DNA of 64,000 nucleotides, taken from DAMBHY01 sp032068765. Its GTDB lineage: Bacteria > Bacteroidota > Bacteroidia > Bacteroidales > Dysgonomonadaceae. Of the stretch, positions 1-8,996 are shown in pieces. The DNA lies in the NCBI GenBank assembly GCA_032068765.1, contig DAMBHY010000012.1:9746-73745 (forward strand), given 5' to 3'. The translations under genes and the position numbers were made by a program. The first letter of the stretch is position 1. Every line of letters starts with the position of its first letter. The notes beneath the pieces are model-generated. The model saw only the letters and a program-made list of their open reading frames with translations, made no database searches and was not told the origin of the DNA.

Positions 1-1578
1 TCCATTATTGTCTACCGGAAGTGCTTTTACTAATTGTATATTCTGATTATCCCAGTTGTTGGATAATTGGTAAATGTTTACCTCAGCATTGGTAACCGGG
101 GCTCCGGTCTTTCTGTCAACGACATAAAATTCATATTCATTATTGTTACTTTCGCGAGCAAATGCAGCCAGGTCTGAAACTGTAAATGCAACATAGTTAT
201 TATCGACACTAATCAAAGGTGAAGAAGTTTCTAGGAGATAACTACCATATTTAGATATATCAATTTCAATGGTAGTGTCTTTCGTTAAATATGGAGGCTG
301 TGATGCAAAACTGAACGGAATTTCCTTTATGAGGGTTTTAGATGTCTTTTTAGTCGCATTCAAAACTTGTTGCTGAACCTGATACAGTTTGAATGAAGCA
401 CTTTTAAAGTTTCTATATCCTATTTTAAATTTCTTAGGGCTCTTAAGACCGTAACTTTTATCTCCGCTGATGTTTATCGTAGGTATAGTAAGATTATTCA
501 GTTTATTTTTCAATATTGAAATTCTTTTATATTGAGGATATTTGCGAATGCTCATACTTAGTAAATCGTAGCGTTCTTTCAATGCTTTTTCCTGCGCCAC
601 ACTATCTTCGGTGTCAGAATTGTCAATATCGGTCAACTTATCAATTATTTCTACGCTCATCTCGTTGTTTTCCCATTTTTTCAATAGACTTTCTAATGAA
701 GCTTTGGCGTATTCCTTATTTGTAACATCAAAATGTTTCAAATAATCTATTTTTTGTAAATCCAAAAGAAGTACAGATTTATTCAAGTTGCGACTCAACA
801 ACGACGACATTAATTTACGATAGGTTTCGAGCCTCCACAAGTCATACTCATTTTTAGCTGGATTAAAATTGAGCTGTACAAAATTTTCAGGAGAATCAAA
901 AAGTGATTGAGTGGTAATACCTTTTCTATAAAGAATAGTGTTCAAACCATCATCAGTACGAATATTTTCAAAAAAATCAATAGCACGCAATGCCAAAAAA
1001 TCAAACATTGTAGGATAATAAATCCGGGAATCATTTCCCAAATCCACAACAGCGGAATATGTTGGCACAAGTGTATTTTCAAGTTTTGATTGAGCAGAAA
1101 GAGATGCATTCAGATGTTCCACTATTTTGTCGTAAAACATATTCTGTGTCCACTCTTTCATATCCTTTGGTACAAAACCTTCCACATTTGTTCTATTCCT
1201 CGTCTGCCAATGATACTTGTCATAATAGTTCAGATAAAGTTCTCCCAACATGGAGTGAAGTACCGACTTTTCCACTTCATCTTTTGACTTATCCAACATT
1301 GCACTCAGATTTCGGAAGATGGATGTATCGTTTTGATTATCTGTCACAATATCATACTTGCCTTTATAAATGACTGCTTTTATCGCCTGCGCACTGTTTT
1401 TATCTGCTATGGCTTGCTTTAGGATTTTATCCACTATCTCATTAGCCGATTTTGGCAGCGATTTTTCTTCAAATACTGCTACTTGTTTCCATTGCTGCTG
1501 ATAGGCATTGTTCTTATTCTGTGCATTCATATTCAAAGCGTTTATGATTAAAATGAGGATAAAAAATATTCGTTTCAT
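1..1578 (-). CDS. Alpha-2-macroglobulin family protein, N-terminal part (runs off the left edge)
   Basis: Reading the minus strand from the ATG at 1578 gives 526 codons with no stop up to base 1, so the gene continues beyond the window. It begins with a signal peptide (MKRIFFILILIINALNMNAQ) and continues with a helical repeat-like region. Features such as LPKSANEIVDKI near residue 40, FDFLALRAIDFF in the middle and a beta-rich stretch after about residue 370 match the start of the large alpha-2-macroglobulin-like proteins of Bacteroidales. Those proteins are periplasmic or surface protease traps, often more than 1800 residues long. The thioester region would lie outside the window, so whether it is kept cannot be seen. 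Family assignment is by pattern memory. Confidence 0.75.
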   Translation of the reverse strand, partial: MKRIFFILILIINALNMNAQNKNNAYQQQWKQVAVFEEKSLPKSANEIVDKILKQAIADKNSAQAIKAVIYKGKYDIVTDNQNDTSIFRNLSAMLDKSKDEVEKSVLHSMLGELYLNYYDKYHWQTRNRTNVEGFVPKDMKEWTQNMFYDKIVEHLNASLSAQSKLENTLVPTYSAVVDLGNDSRIYYPTMFDFLALRAIDFFENIRTDDGLNTILYRKGITTQSLFDSPENFVQLNFNPAKNEYDLWRLETYRKLMSSLLSRNLNKSVLLLDLQKIDYLKHFDVTNKEYAKASLESLLKKWENNEMSVEIIDKLTDIDNSDTEDSVAQEKALKERYDLLSMSIRKYPQYKRISILKNKLNNLTIPTINISGDKSYGLKSPKKFKIGYRNFKSASFKLYQVQQQVLNATKKTSKTLIKEIPFSFASQPPYLTKDTTIEIDISKYGSYLLETSSPLISVDNNYVAFTVSDLAAFARESNNNEYEFYVVDRKTGAPVTNAEVNIYQLSNNWDNQNIQLVKALPVDNNG

Positions 1579-1990
1579 ATAGTTATCAAATTACGTATAA
1601 ATAATAGATAGAATTTCTGTGGAATTATTTCACAGAAAAAAGATATTTTATTGATAAACATCGTTTTTTATGATTTGTTTGTATTTTAGACGAAAAGAGA
1701 TAAAACTAAAAGAATAAGGAACATGAATTGCCGATTAAAATACTGATAGCTGAAGGCTTCTATAAAAAAGATGAGATGGAAGAAATCACCATTTCTGATT
1801 TATATCATTTCTTACATAAAATCACACATCCTAAATAAATATATATCAGGCATTTATAAGCAGTAGCATTAATGTAACATGTTTTATTAGCTTTTTTTGA
1901 AATTAAAATATAACTTTGTAAGAGAGTTCCAAAACTTAAACCGATAATTAGAAACTAGGAAATACGTGCTATTTTCTCTAAACTTTAAAC
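1579..1990. other. Intergenic region with an inverted repeat and a short coding-like relic
   Basis: No convincing gene lies here. An 8-bp perfect inverted repeat, TTTCTGTG at 1614-1621 and CACAGAAA at 1631-1638, sits about 40 bases upstream of the alpha-2-macroglobulin start and could be an operator. On the + strand a frame is open from 1710 to 1838 (it includes KILIAEGFYKKDEMEEI and ends in HKITHPK), but it has no good start codon. It may be the 3' end of a lost gene. The promoter of the next gene is listed separately. Confidence 0.4.
1887..1918 (+). promoter_or_regulatory. Bacteroidetes-type promoter for the surface nuclease locus
   Basis: The -7 box TAACTTTG lies at 1911-1918. A weak -33 candidate, TTAG, lies at 1887-1890 with a 20-base spacer. 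Transcription would start near 1924, giving a leader of about 65 bases before the ATG at 1991. It fits the TAnnTTTG consensus of the Bacteroidetes primary sigma factor. Confidence 0.5.
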
Positions 1991-3589
1991 ATGAATACAA
2001 AAGATTTAGCAACCTTAGTAAGAAAATTAATTTTATTTTCTCCCTTTTTATTAATATTATCTTCTTGTAAAGATGATATTGTAGCAACTGAACAAAATCA
2101 AAAAGACATCACTTTCAATGCAGTTATAGACAATGAAAGAATAAACACAAGAGCTACGGGTACAAGTTGGGAAAAAGGAGACCAAATTGGTGTTTTTGCG
2201 ATACAATCTGGAAAAGAGTTATCAAACTTAAATATTTACAATGGAGTTGATAATGTGCCGTTCACCACTCAAATGGGTGATGGTTATTTTGTTTCAGATA
2301 AAAAAATAACTTATCCCGAAAATGGTTCAGCATTGGATATTATTGCATACTATCCTTACAAAGATGATATCATCAACTACAACTACCCTATAAACATAGT
2401 GGAACAAAAGGATTTCTTTTACAGCTCCAATCTTAAAACAATTAGTAAAACTAATCCCCAACAAAGTCTCACATTTACTCGTCCAGTATTATCTAAAGTA
2501 ATTATAAATATAACTTCAGCTACTGAAAATTCAACTCTCAAAGGATTGGAAACATCCGTACAGGGAGCTAAATCAAAAGCAAATTTCTCATTAGTGACAG
2601 GAAAATTTAATATTGATGAGAATTCGACTACCAATTTTCAGGTGCCAACTCCAGGAAGTGACTTCGAGAAACAAATTTCTGTATTATTATTGCCTACTAC
2701 GAAAGAAAATGAAATAACAATCAAGTTTTCTATCGATGGTAAAAATTATCGTTTCAATATTCCTCATATTCTTGAATCTGGCAGAAAGTACTCTTATAGC
2801 ATTCGTTTAAACAAATTGACAGCTGTTATCACTACAACAGGCTATATTGAACTTCCTTATTATACCACCCAAACAGCTCCCAATTCGCAACTAGTCACAC
2901 ATCTAATTAATGGTAAAGTGCAGGGACTTCAGGCAAACGCTCGTAATTACACTTTGCTTTATGATACAAAAAACAAAATGCCTTATTGGGTAGCCTATCC
3001 CTTAACAGCTGATTATATCGGAAGTTCAGGCAGAACTGATGCTTGGGACTTTGATCCAAAAATTAGCACTTCTTTACAGCCTAATCTTAATAGTGGCTGG
3101 GTGACAAGCGGTTTTGACAGAGGTCATATATTGCCAAGTGGAGACAGAACGGCAACGCGTGAGATAAATAAACAGACATTCTATTTTACCAATATGGCAG
3201 CTCAGAATAGTAAAATGAATCAAGGTGTATGGAGTGAGTTAGAAAATAAAGTGCGCTCCTGGTATGGAAATTATGATACACTTTATGTAGTTACCGGATG
3301 TATATTACCTACTCCTCCCGAAACTATCAGTTACGCAAAAGATAAAAGCGGCAATAGTGCAGCAGTTCCTAAATATTTTTATAAAGCACTGCTCGGTAAA
3401 AGAGGTACTACATATAAATCAATCGCATTTAAAATGCAGAATATTACTTCAGAAGTTTCTTATACCAATCGTGTAGTATCTGTAGCAGATATAGAAAAAG
3501 AAACAGGATTCATATTCTTCCCGTCTTTGCCTCCTGCAGTGGCAAGCACTGTTAAACAGAACAAGTCACTATCGCCAGATTGGAACTAA
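1991..3589 (+). CDS. Lipoprotein with fimbrillin-like domain fused to a DNA/RNA non-specific endonuclease
   Basis: The 532-residue product starts with a lipoprotein signal whose lipobox ends at Cys26 (LILSSC). Residues about 38-275 resemble the fimbrillin-like fold shared with the next gene, including NTRATGTSWEKGDQIGVFA and a later ALDIIAYYPY. Residues about 300-525 are a beta-beta-alpha-Me nuclease of the NUC1 family. The DRGH motif lies at 376-379 with the expected catalytic His379. The metal-site helix NMAAQNSKMNQGVW follows at 401-414, with Glu417 soon after. NUC1 enzymes cut single- and double-stranded DNA and RNA. The likely location is the outer membrane surface. First gene of a five-gene + strand locus; the gap to the next gene is 53 bases. 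The domain order is unusual, since most NUC1 enzymes lack the fimbrillin-like part. Confidence 0.85.
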   Translation: MNTKDLATLVRKLILFSPFLLILSSCKDDIVATEQNQKDITFNAVIDNERINTRATGTSWEKGDQIGVFAIQSGKELSNLNIYNGVDNVPFTTQMGDGYFVSDKKITYPENGSALDIIAYYPYKDDIINYNYPINIVEQKDFFYSSNLKTISKTNPQQSLTFTRPVLSKVIINITSATENSTLKGLETSVQGAKSKANFSLVTGKFNIDENSTTNFQVPTPGSDFEKQISVLLLPTTKENEITIKFSIDGKNYRFNIPHILESGRKYSYSIRLNKLTAVITTTGYIELPYYTTQTAPNSQLVTHLINGKVQGLQANARNYTLLYDTKNKMPYWVAYPLTADYIGSSGRTDAWDFDPKISTSLQPNLNSGWVTSGFDRGHILPSGDRTATREINKQTFYFTNMAAQNSKMNQGVWSELENKVRSWYGNYDTLYVVTGCILPTPPETISYAKDKSGNSAAVPKYFYKALLGKRGTTYKSIAFKMQNITSEVSYTNRVVSVADIEKETGFIFFPSLPPAVASTVKQNKSLSPDWN

Positions 3590-3642
3590 ATAAATTAACC
3601 ACATATCCAAATTCATAACTATAATTTTTAATTAAACTAAAA

Positions 3643-5382
3643 ATGAAAAATCTAAAATCTCTTTTAATGCTATGTGCATTAATAATTTTATCATCTTGCT
3701 CTTCGGAGAATGATTTTCCCGTAAATCCATTCGCTTCCGGCGATGCTGTAACATTTAACGCGACTATCGGAAACGGAATCTCTACGAGAGTAAAAGGAAC
3801 AACATGGGAAAAAAATGATGCTATTGGAGTATATGCTCTAACTCCAGGCAAAGGATTGGCAGACGGCATTCACGAAGGAATGGCAAACAAAAAACAAATC
3901 ACTGACGGTACTTCTACTTTCACTCCGGCTGATGAAAATGCTAAAATCAAATTCCCTTCTCAAGGGGGTGCGTTAGATTTTATAGCGTATTATCCTTACA
4001 CAGAAAACATTAGCAATAATCAAATTGCAGTGAATGTAGAAGCTCAGTCTCCTTCTAGTGATGTATTGTACTCTAACAATGCAAAAGGTGCTAAAAAAGA
4101 TGATGGCGTTGTAAATATGCATTTCACCCACAAACTGGCTATGTTGGTTTTAAACATTGCTTCTGCTGACGGAAGTGCACTTACAGGCTTGACAGCTACT
4201 ATTGACGGGCTGAAAGTAGACGGAACAATGAATCTTGAAAATGGAGTTATTACTCTAGGAAATACATCTAAACAGTTGACTCCTGCAGCTGAAGTTAATG
4301 CAGATAAAGCAACTATTAAAGCAATCCTTGTACCAGGCCAAAATCTCAATTCTGCAAAAATAACATTTATCGTTAATGGTAAAACTTATGTATGGACTCC
4401 TTCAGCACAAGATTTAAATAGTGGTTTGAAGTATACATATACACTTAATCTTGTAGCAAAAGCAGGCACCGTAGAAGAAGTCCATCCAAATGCAACTATA
4501 GGTGATTGGTCGGAAGGATATACAGGTCCAAATCCTATAGACTTAAATCCAGAGCAAGGTGCTCAATTCATTACAGACAAAACATCCGTTGAAATTGCTG
4601 CAAAAGGCAATCTTACAAGCGTTATTAAATTAATTACTACAGATACTCAGGCTTGGACTGCTGCAAGTGACGCTGCATGGTTAACTATAGATGCTGCAAA
4701 CGGAACAGGAAGTAAAGATTTGACATTAACTGCTCAAGAAAACACAGCTAATGCCGCTCGTACTGCTAAAGTTACTCTAAAAGCTGAAGGTTTTGATGAT
4801 GTAGTCATTACGGTTAATCAAGCTGCAGGGGAAAGCACACCTGTGCCTACCGCAAATTTACTAGCACCTTGGTCAGATTTTGAAAATTGGTCTCTATTCA
4901 CAAATTCATTGAACAGCTACGGACTTTCAACAAACGGAGGTTACGTTTCTCAAAACTCAACTGCAGGAATTGATGGTTCTTCGGCTTTGGCTCTAAAAGG
5001 GACTCCTACAAAAAATGATTACGTCTTTACCGCATTAGTAAAAGACGGTGTTAATTTAACTGGAAAAAGTAAAATAATTCTTTGGGTTAAGGGAACAAGC
5101 GCTAAATCTTTGTCTATAAATGTATATGTTGGAACAGGAAGTTCTATGGGAACAGATTATAAATGTTTCAATGTAGGAGATATGACAAACGATGTTACTA
5201 TAGATGCTTCGGATACTAATGCATATACTGGAAACATTAACACAAATGGAGAGTGGAAAAAAATTACTCTAAATATTGCAGGTCTAAAAATCAATTCAGG
5301 ACTAGGTCAAAATCTATTTGCATTGAAAGTTGCAGGTACTTCAGCTTACGATCTTTTAATTGACAATATTACTGTTGAATAA
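3643..5382 (+). CDS. Fimbrillin-like / BACON-domain surface lipoprotein
   Basis: The 579-residue lipoprotein has its lipobox at LSSC with Cys19. Residues about 35-285 resemble the fimbrillin-like part of the upstream nuclease, including STRVKGTTWEKNDAIGVYAL and ALDFIAYYPY, so the two probably arose by duplication. Residues about 305-396 fit a BACON domain (AWTAASDAAWLTIDAANGTG and VVITVNQAA). The C-terminal 170 residues look like a jelly-roll ligand-binding module (FENWSLF near the start, LLIDNITV at the end). No catalytic motif was seen. By analogy with surface glycan- and protein-binding lipoproteins it is probably the substrate-capturing partner of the following TonB-dependent receptor, although the ligand is not shown by the sequence. 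Confidence 0.75.
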   Translation: MKNLKSLLMLCALIILSSCSSENDFPVNPFASGDAVTFNATIGNGISTRVKGTTWEKNDAIGVYALTPGKGLADGIHEGMANKKQITDGTSTFTPADENAKIKFPSQGGALDFIAYYPYTENISNNQIAVNVEAQSPSSDVLYSNNAKGAKKDDGVVNMHFTHKLAMLVLNIASADGSALTGLTATIDGLKVDGTMNLENGVITLGNTSKQLTPAAEVNADKATIKAILVPGQNLNSAKITFIVNGKTYVWTPSAQDLNSGLKYTYTLNLVAKAGTVEEVHPNATIGDWSEGYTGPNPIDLNPEQGAQFITDKTSVEIAAKGNLTSVIKLITTDTQAWTAASDAAWLTIDAANGTGSKDLTLTAQENTANAARTAKVTLKAEGFDDVVITVNQAAGESTPVPTANLLAPWSDFENWSLFTNSLNSYGLSTNGGYVSQNSTAGIDGSSALALKGTPTKNDYVFTALVKDGVNLTGKSKIILWVKGTSAKSLSINVYVGTGSSMGTDYKCFNVGDMTNDVTIDASDTNAYTGNINTNGEWKKITLNIAGLKINSGLGQNLFALKVAGTSAYDLLIDNITVE

Positions 5383-5399
5383 TTTACAGATAAGTTTTT

Positions 5400-5441
5400 A
5401 AGAAAGAGGGCTGTCTACACAGCCCCTCTTTCTTCTTTTTT
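5400..5441 (+). terminator. Intrinsic terminator or attenuator after the BACON lipoprotein
   Basis: AGAAAGAGGGCTGT (5401-5414) pairs with ACAGCCCCTCTTTCT (5419-5433), with one bulge and a 4-base loop, followed by a T-rich run. It sits between the lipoprotein and receptor genes. It may therefore set a higher transcript level for the two lipoprotein genes than for the three genes downstream. Confidence 0.8.
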
Positions 5442-5463
5442 TAAATAATTAAAATCAAAATAC

Positions 5464-7986
5464 ATGAAGCAAAGACTATTTATTTGGATTCTAACTTTTC
5501 TTATTATCCCAAATATTCTTGCTCAGACTCAAAAAGAACCCACATCCGATAAAAGTACTCAAGTACTGGATGCCGGAGGTATCATTGATGAAATGCTGCT
5601 GCCGGAAGATGGTGAAGGAGGCTTGTCGCAAGATGTCAGTACAACTGTTATTTTCTCAAATGACGTTTTCCTGAAAAAATCAGGTTTCCAATTCTCTCCT
5701 TTTCGTTTCCGCATCAGAGGATACGACAGCAGACATGAAGAAAAATACATCAATGGTGTAAACTTCAATGAATCTGTAAGAGGAATATTCAACTATTCGT
5801 CTATTGGAGCCATGAACGACATTACCAAAAACGGAGATGCTATCAATTATTTCGCTCCTTCCAACTTTACTTTCGGAGACATCGGCGGAGCACAAAACAT
5901 CAATATGCGTGCCGGCAGCTATACCCGAGGAGGAAAAATAACCCTTTCGGCCACCAACCGCAACTATTACTCCCGTGCCATGGCAAGTTATACCACGGGT
6001 ATGATGGACAACGGATGGGCTCTTATGGCATTAGTGGGAGGTCGCTATTCACATGAAGGCAATATACAAGGCACCTTCTACAAAAATATGTCTTACGCAT
6101 TGGGAGTAGAAAAGATGTGGGCCGACGGAACTCATCGACTCTCATTCACAACATTCGGCTCTCCGGTACAAAGAGGACAGCAGGGCTCGTCCTATCAGGA
6201 AGTATATGACCTCACAGGCAACAATTTTTATAACCCAAACTGGGGCTATCAAAACGGAGAAAAAAGGAATTCAAGGGTAGTCACTTCTTATGACCCTACA
6301 GCTATAATATCTCATATCTGGAAAATCAATGAAACTTCTGATTTAAGAACAGGTTTAGGTGTTCACTACAATCGTTACGGAAGGACTTCATTAAATTGGT
6401 ACAACGGAGCGGACCCACGTCCTGATTATTACAGATATCTTCCATCCTACGCCGGAGCAGACTCAATAAGTTGGCAATACTATGCATATCAATGGAGTCC
6501 TAACGGCAGCAAGAATGTATCCCAAATCAATTGGGACAGACTTTGGGATATAAATCATATGAATGTAATGAACGGCGATAGTTCTGCCATATATATGATA
6601 CAAGAAGAACGTAAAGATTTATTTGAAACCGCATTTAATACTGCATTTAACACAAGCTTTACAGACCGCGTAAAGTTTCATGCAGGACTAGAAGCAAAAA
6701 AAGCTACTTCAAAACAATTCAAAACAGTAGAAGACCTTTTGGGTGCAACTTACGTAATGGATATTGATAAGTTTGCCGAAAGGGATTTCCCTGGAGACAG
6801 AATTATCATACAGAATGATTTAGAAAAGCCCTATCGTCGCGCTTTTAAAGACGATGTTTTTGGATATGATTTCAGATATTATATTCATTCTGCATCGTTA
6901 TGGGCACAACTCGAGCATAATTATCGCCATTTAGATATTTATTACGGTGCCAAAATGAATTACGACCTATACCAACGTGACGGCAAAATGCGTAATGGTC
7001 GTTATCCCGACAACTCATTTGGCAAAGACACTGAGCATTCTTTCTTAGGTTATGAAACCAAACTTGGTTTGACTTATAAAATATCGGGACGTCACTTTAT
7101 ACAAGCTAACACTTCCGTTCAGGCAAAGGCTCCTTTGATAGACAATATCTACATCAATTCTCGCATTTCAGACAAAACCATTGAAAATCCTGGATTGCTG
7201 AACATCTATCATATCGATTTAGGATATATATTCTCAATGCCATCAATAAACGGAAGAATAAGTTTGTTCAACACCTGGTTTAAGAATGATATTACCCGTT
7301 ATGGATTCTATCACGATACTGAAAGAACTTTTGTAAGCCATGTCCTTTCAGGAGTTGACCGTGTTTATAGAGGTATTGAAGCTGGAATAAATTATAAACT
7401 AAATGACAATTGGAACTTCGATTTAGTCGGAACAGTTTCTGAATACTACAACAGTAACAATCCACTAGGCGTGATGAACTCTGAAAACGGAAAAGTAAAA
7501 GACGTGACTGAAACAGTGTATATGAAAAATACCTATATCGGCGGTATCCCTCAGGCTTTAGGTACACTTGGCATCAATTACTTCTATGACTATTGGTTCA
7601 TAAGCCTAAATGTAAATGCGTTTGGAAACACTTATATAGATGTAGCTCCATCAAGACGTATTTCTTCAATATACAACACAGTTATCCCACCGGAAGCAAT
7701 TGGTTATGACGAAAATATTTATAAAACATATCAGTCTCTTACTACCCAAGAGAAATTTAAAGGTGGCGCTACCCTCGACTTTTCTTTGGGAAAACTATGG
7801 TATCTGCCCAATCGCGATGCGATAAACCTCAACCTTAGCGTAATGAATATTTTAAACAATAGAGATATCCGTACGGGAGGTTATGAACAAGGACGCGTCG
7901 ATTTGAGTAATTCAAATAAGTTTGCTTCAAAATACTTCTACATGCAGGGCATCAATTTCTTTTTAAACACCAGTTATCGATTCTAA
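5464..7986 (+). CDS. TonB-dependent outer-membrane receptor
   Basis: The 840-residue product has a signal peptide ending near AQTQKE (residues 20-25), a plug-like region (FRFRIRGYDSRHEEKYING near 80-100, then NFTFGDIGGAQNINMRAG near 140-155) and a long beta-barrel of alternating aromatic strands. The last residues, NTSYRF, end in the C-terminal aromatic typical of outer-membrane barrels. There is no N-terminal carboxypeptidase-like domain and no SusD gene beside it, so it is not a standard SusC/SusD glycan pair. Between two nucleases and DUF5689/BACON lipoproteins, its likely cargo is nucleic-acid fragments or nucleotides. The cargo is inferred from neighbours only. Confidence 0.85.
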   Translation: MKQRLFIWILTFLIIPNILAQTQKEPTSDKSTQVLDAGGIIDEMLLPEDGEGGLSQDVSTTVIFSNDVFLKKSGFQFSPFRFRIRGYDSRHEEKYINGVNFNESVRGIFNYSSIGAMNDITKNGDAINYFAPSNFTFGDIGGAQNINMRAGSYTRGGKITLSATNRNYYSRAMASYTTGMMDNGWALMALVGGRYSHEGNIQGTFYKNMSYALGVEKMWADGTHRLSFTTFGSPVQRGQQGSSYQEVYDLTGNNFYNPNWGYQNGEKRNSRVVTSYDPTAIISHIWKINETSDLRTGLGVHYNRYGRTSLNWYNGADPRPDYYRYLPSYAGADSISWQYYAYQWSPNGSKNVSQINWDRLWDINHMNVMNGDSSAIYMIQEERKDLFETAFNTAFNTSFTDRVKFHAGLEAKKATSKQFKTVEDLLGATYVMDIDKFAERDFPGDRIIIQNDLEKPYRRAFKDDVFGYDFRYYIHSASLWAQLEHNYRHLDIYYGAKMNYDLYQRDGKMRNGRYPDNSFGKDTEHSFLGYETKLGLTYKISGRHFIQANTSVQAKAPLIDNIYINSRISDKTIENPGLLNIYHIDLGYIFSMPSINGRISLFNTWFKNDITRYGFYHDTERTFVSHVLSGVDRVYRGIEAGINYKLNDNWNFDLVGTVSEYYNSNNPLGVMNSENGKVKDVTETVYMKNTYIGGIPQALGTLGINYFYDYWFISLNVNAFGNTYIDVAPSRRISSIYNTVIPPEAIGYDENIYKTYQSLTTQEKFKGGATLDFSLGKLWYLPNRDAINLNLSVMNILNNRDIRTGGYEQGRVDLSNSNKFASKYFYMQGINFFLNTSYRF

Positions 7987-7998
7987 AAATATACAACT

Positions 7999-8820
7999 AT
8001 GAAAGTAAATAATTATATAATTTATATGCTTCTTGCACTTTTCACATTGGGTGCTTGTACAAAAGAATATATGGCTCCGCCATTAAACGAGCCAAAGACA
8101 TCTTTGAAAGCAAATATTACTATTGCTAAACTGAAAGAAATCTATTCATCTATCAAAGATCCTAAATTAATTGATGTAGACTACATCGTAAAAGGATATG
8201 TTATTGGTAATGATATATCCGGCAATATCTATAAAAATCTTTATATACAAGATGCCACAGGAGGTATCAGCATTGGTATTGACCAAAACTCCCTATTTAC
8301 AGATTACCAGGAAGGTCAAGAAGTATATATTAGGCTAAAAGGATTGTATATGGTGTCTTATGGAGACCAATTACAGATAGGATATGGCAGCACAAATGCC
8401 AATAGAATTCCATGGCTGATATGGCAAGAATTTGCAGAAAAGAATAAATGGCCGCTTGCTGACAATATAACCCCTAAGCAAATAGACTTATCAAATCTGG
8501 ACCAATCAATGGTTAATACACTCGTAAGATTGGATAATGTATACTTTGTTGACGGAGGTAAAAAAACTTTTAGCGAACCTGACCAAACTACTAATAGGAC
8601 TCTGAAAGATAGTAATGGAAGAAGCATTATCGTGCGCAACAGTAATTACGCTTCTTTTGCAAACGATTTATTACCTCAGGGATCGGGAACTGTGATAGGT
8701 GTTTTATCAAAATTCCGCAGCGACTGGCAGTTATTTATCAGAAAGTCATCTGATTGCCAAAACTTTGATTCCTCATCGCCTGGAACCATTAATCCTCCGA
8801 TTAATGTACCAGAAAAGTGA
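7999..8820 (+). CDS. DUF5689 domain lipoprotein, probably C-terminally truncated
   Basis: The 273-residue lipoprotein has Cys20 in the lipobox TLGAC. Residues about 35-250 fit the DUF5689 domain, an OB-fold-like module found in Bacteroidetes surface proteins (VDYIVKGYVIGND, LYIQDATGGISIGID, LVRLDNVYF, GVLSKFRSDWQLFIR). The gene starts 12 bases after the receptor gene, so the two are co-transcribed. The reading frame stops with TGA at 8818, but the same frame continues afterwards with a recognisable C-terminal domain remnant (listed separately). DUF5689 proteins usually carry that domain, so the protein appears shortened. Its role is probably ligand binding at the cell surface; the function of the domain is not established. 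Confidence 0.8.
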   Translation: MKVNNYIIYMLLALFTLGACTKEYMAPPLNEPKTSLKANITIAKLKEIYSSIKDPKLIDVDYIVKGYVIGNDISGNIYKNLYIQDATGGISIGIDQNSLFTDYQEGQEVYIRLKGLYMVSYGDQLQIGYGSTNANRIPWLIWQEFAEKNKWPLADNITPKQIDLSNLDQSMVNTLVRLDNVYFVDGGKKTFSEPDQTTNRTLKDSNGRSIIVRNSNYASFANDLLPQGSGTVIGVLSKFRSDWQLFIRKSSDCQNFDSSSPGTINPPINVPEK

Positions 8821-8991
8821 TTTTGAATGACCCATCCCGCTTTGGGTGCTAATGGACTTTTTGTAAACTCAGGAGCCATCGCTATTTCTCCCTATGTGTT
8901 GGGTAAATAAAATGTACGCATCGCGTTTAAATATACAAGTACTACTTCACAAGCAGCTACTTGGGAAATTAAAAACGTAATAATCAAATAA
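8821..8991 (+). pseudogene. Decayed C-terminal domain remnant of the DUF5689 lipoprotein
   Basis: The frame of the upstream lipoprotein continues past TGA 8818-8820, a second TGA at 8824-8826 and a TAA at 8908-8910, and ends at TAA 8989-8991. Between the stops it reads LFVNSGAIAISPYVLGK and then NVRIAFKYTSTTSQ, finishing with TWEIKNVIIK. This matches the last strands of the choice-of-anchor-J type domain that often follows DUF5689. The first part of that domain is missing. The segment is best read as a relic created by a deletion plus nonsense changes. Confidence 0.7.
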
Positions 8992-8996
8992 TACAA

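Noticed and set aside
8818..8991. Stop-codon reassignment or programmed readthrough in the DUF5689 gene
   Set aside because: Two different stop codons (TGA and TAA) interrupt the frame and part of the domain is missing, while both codons end many normal genes in the window. Decay is the simpler reading.
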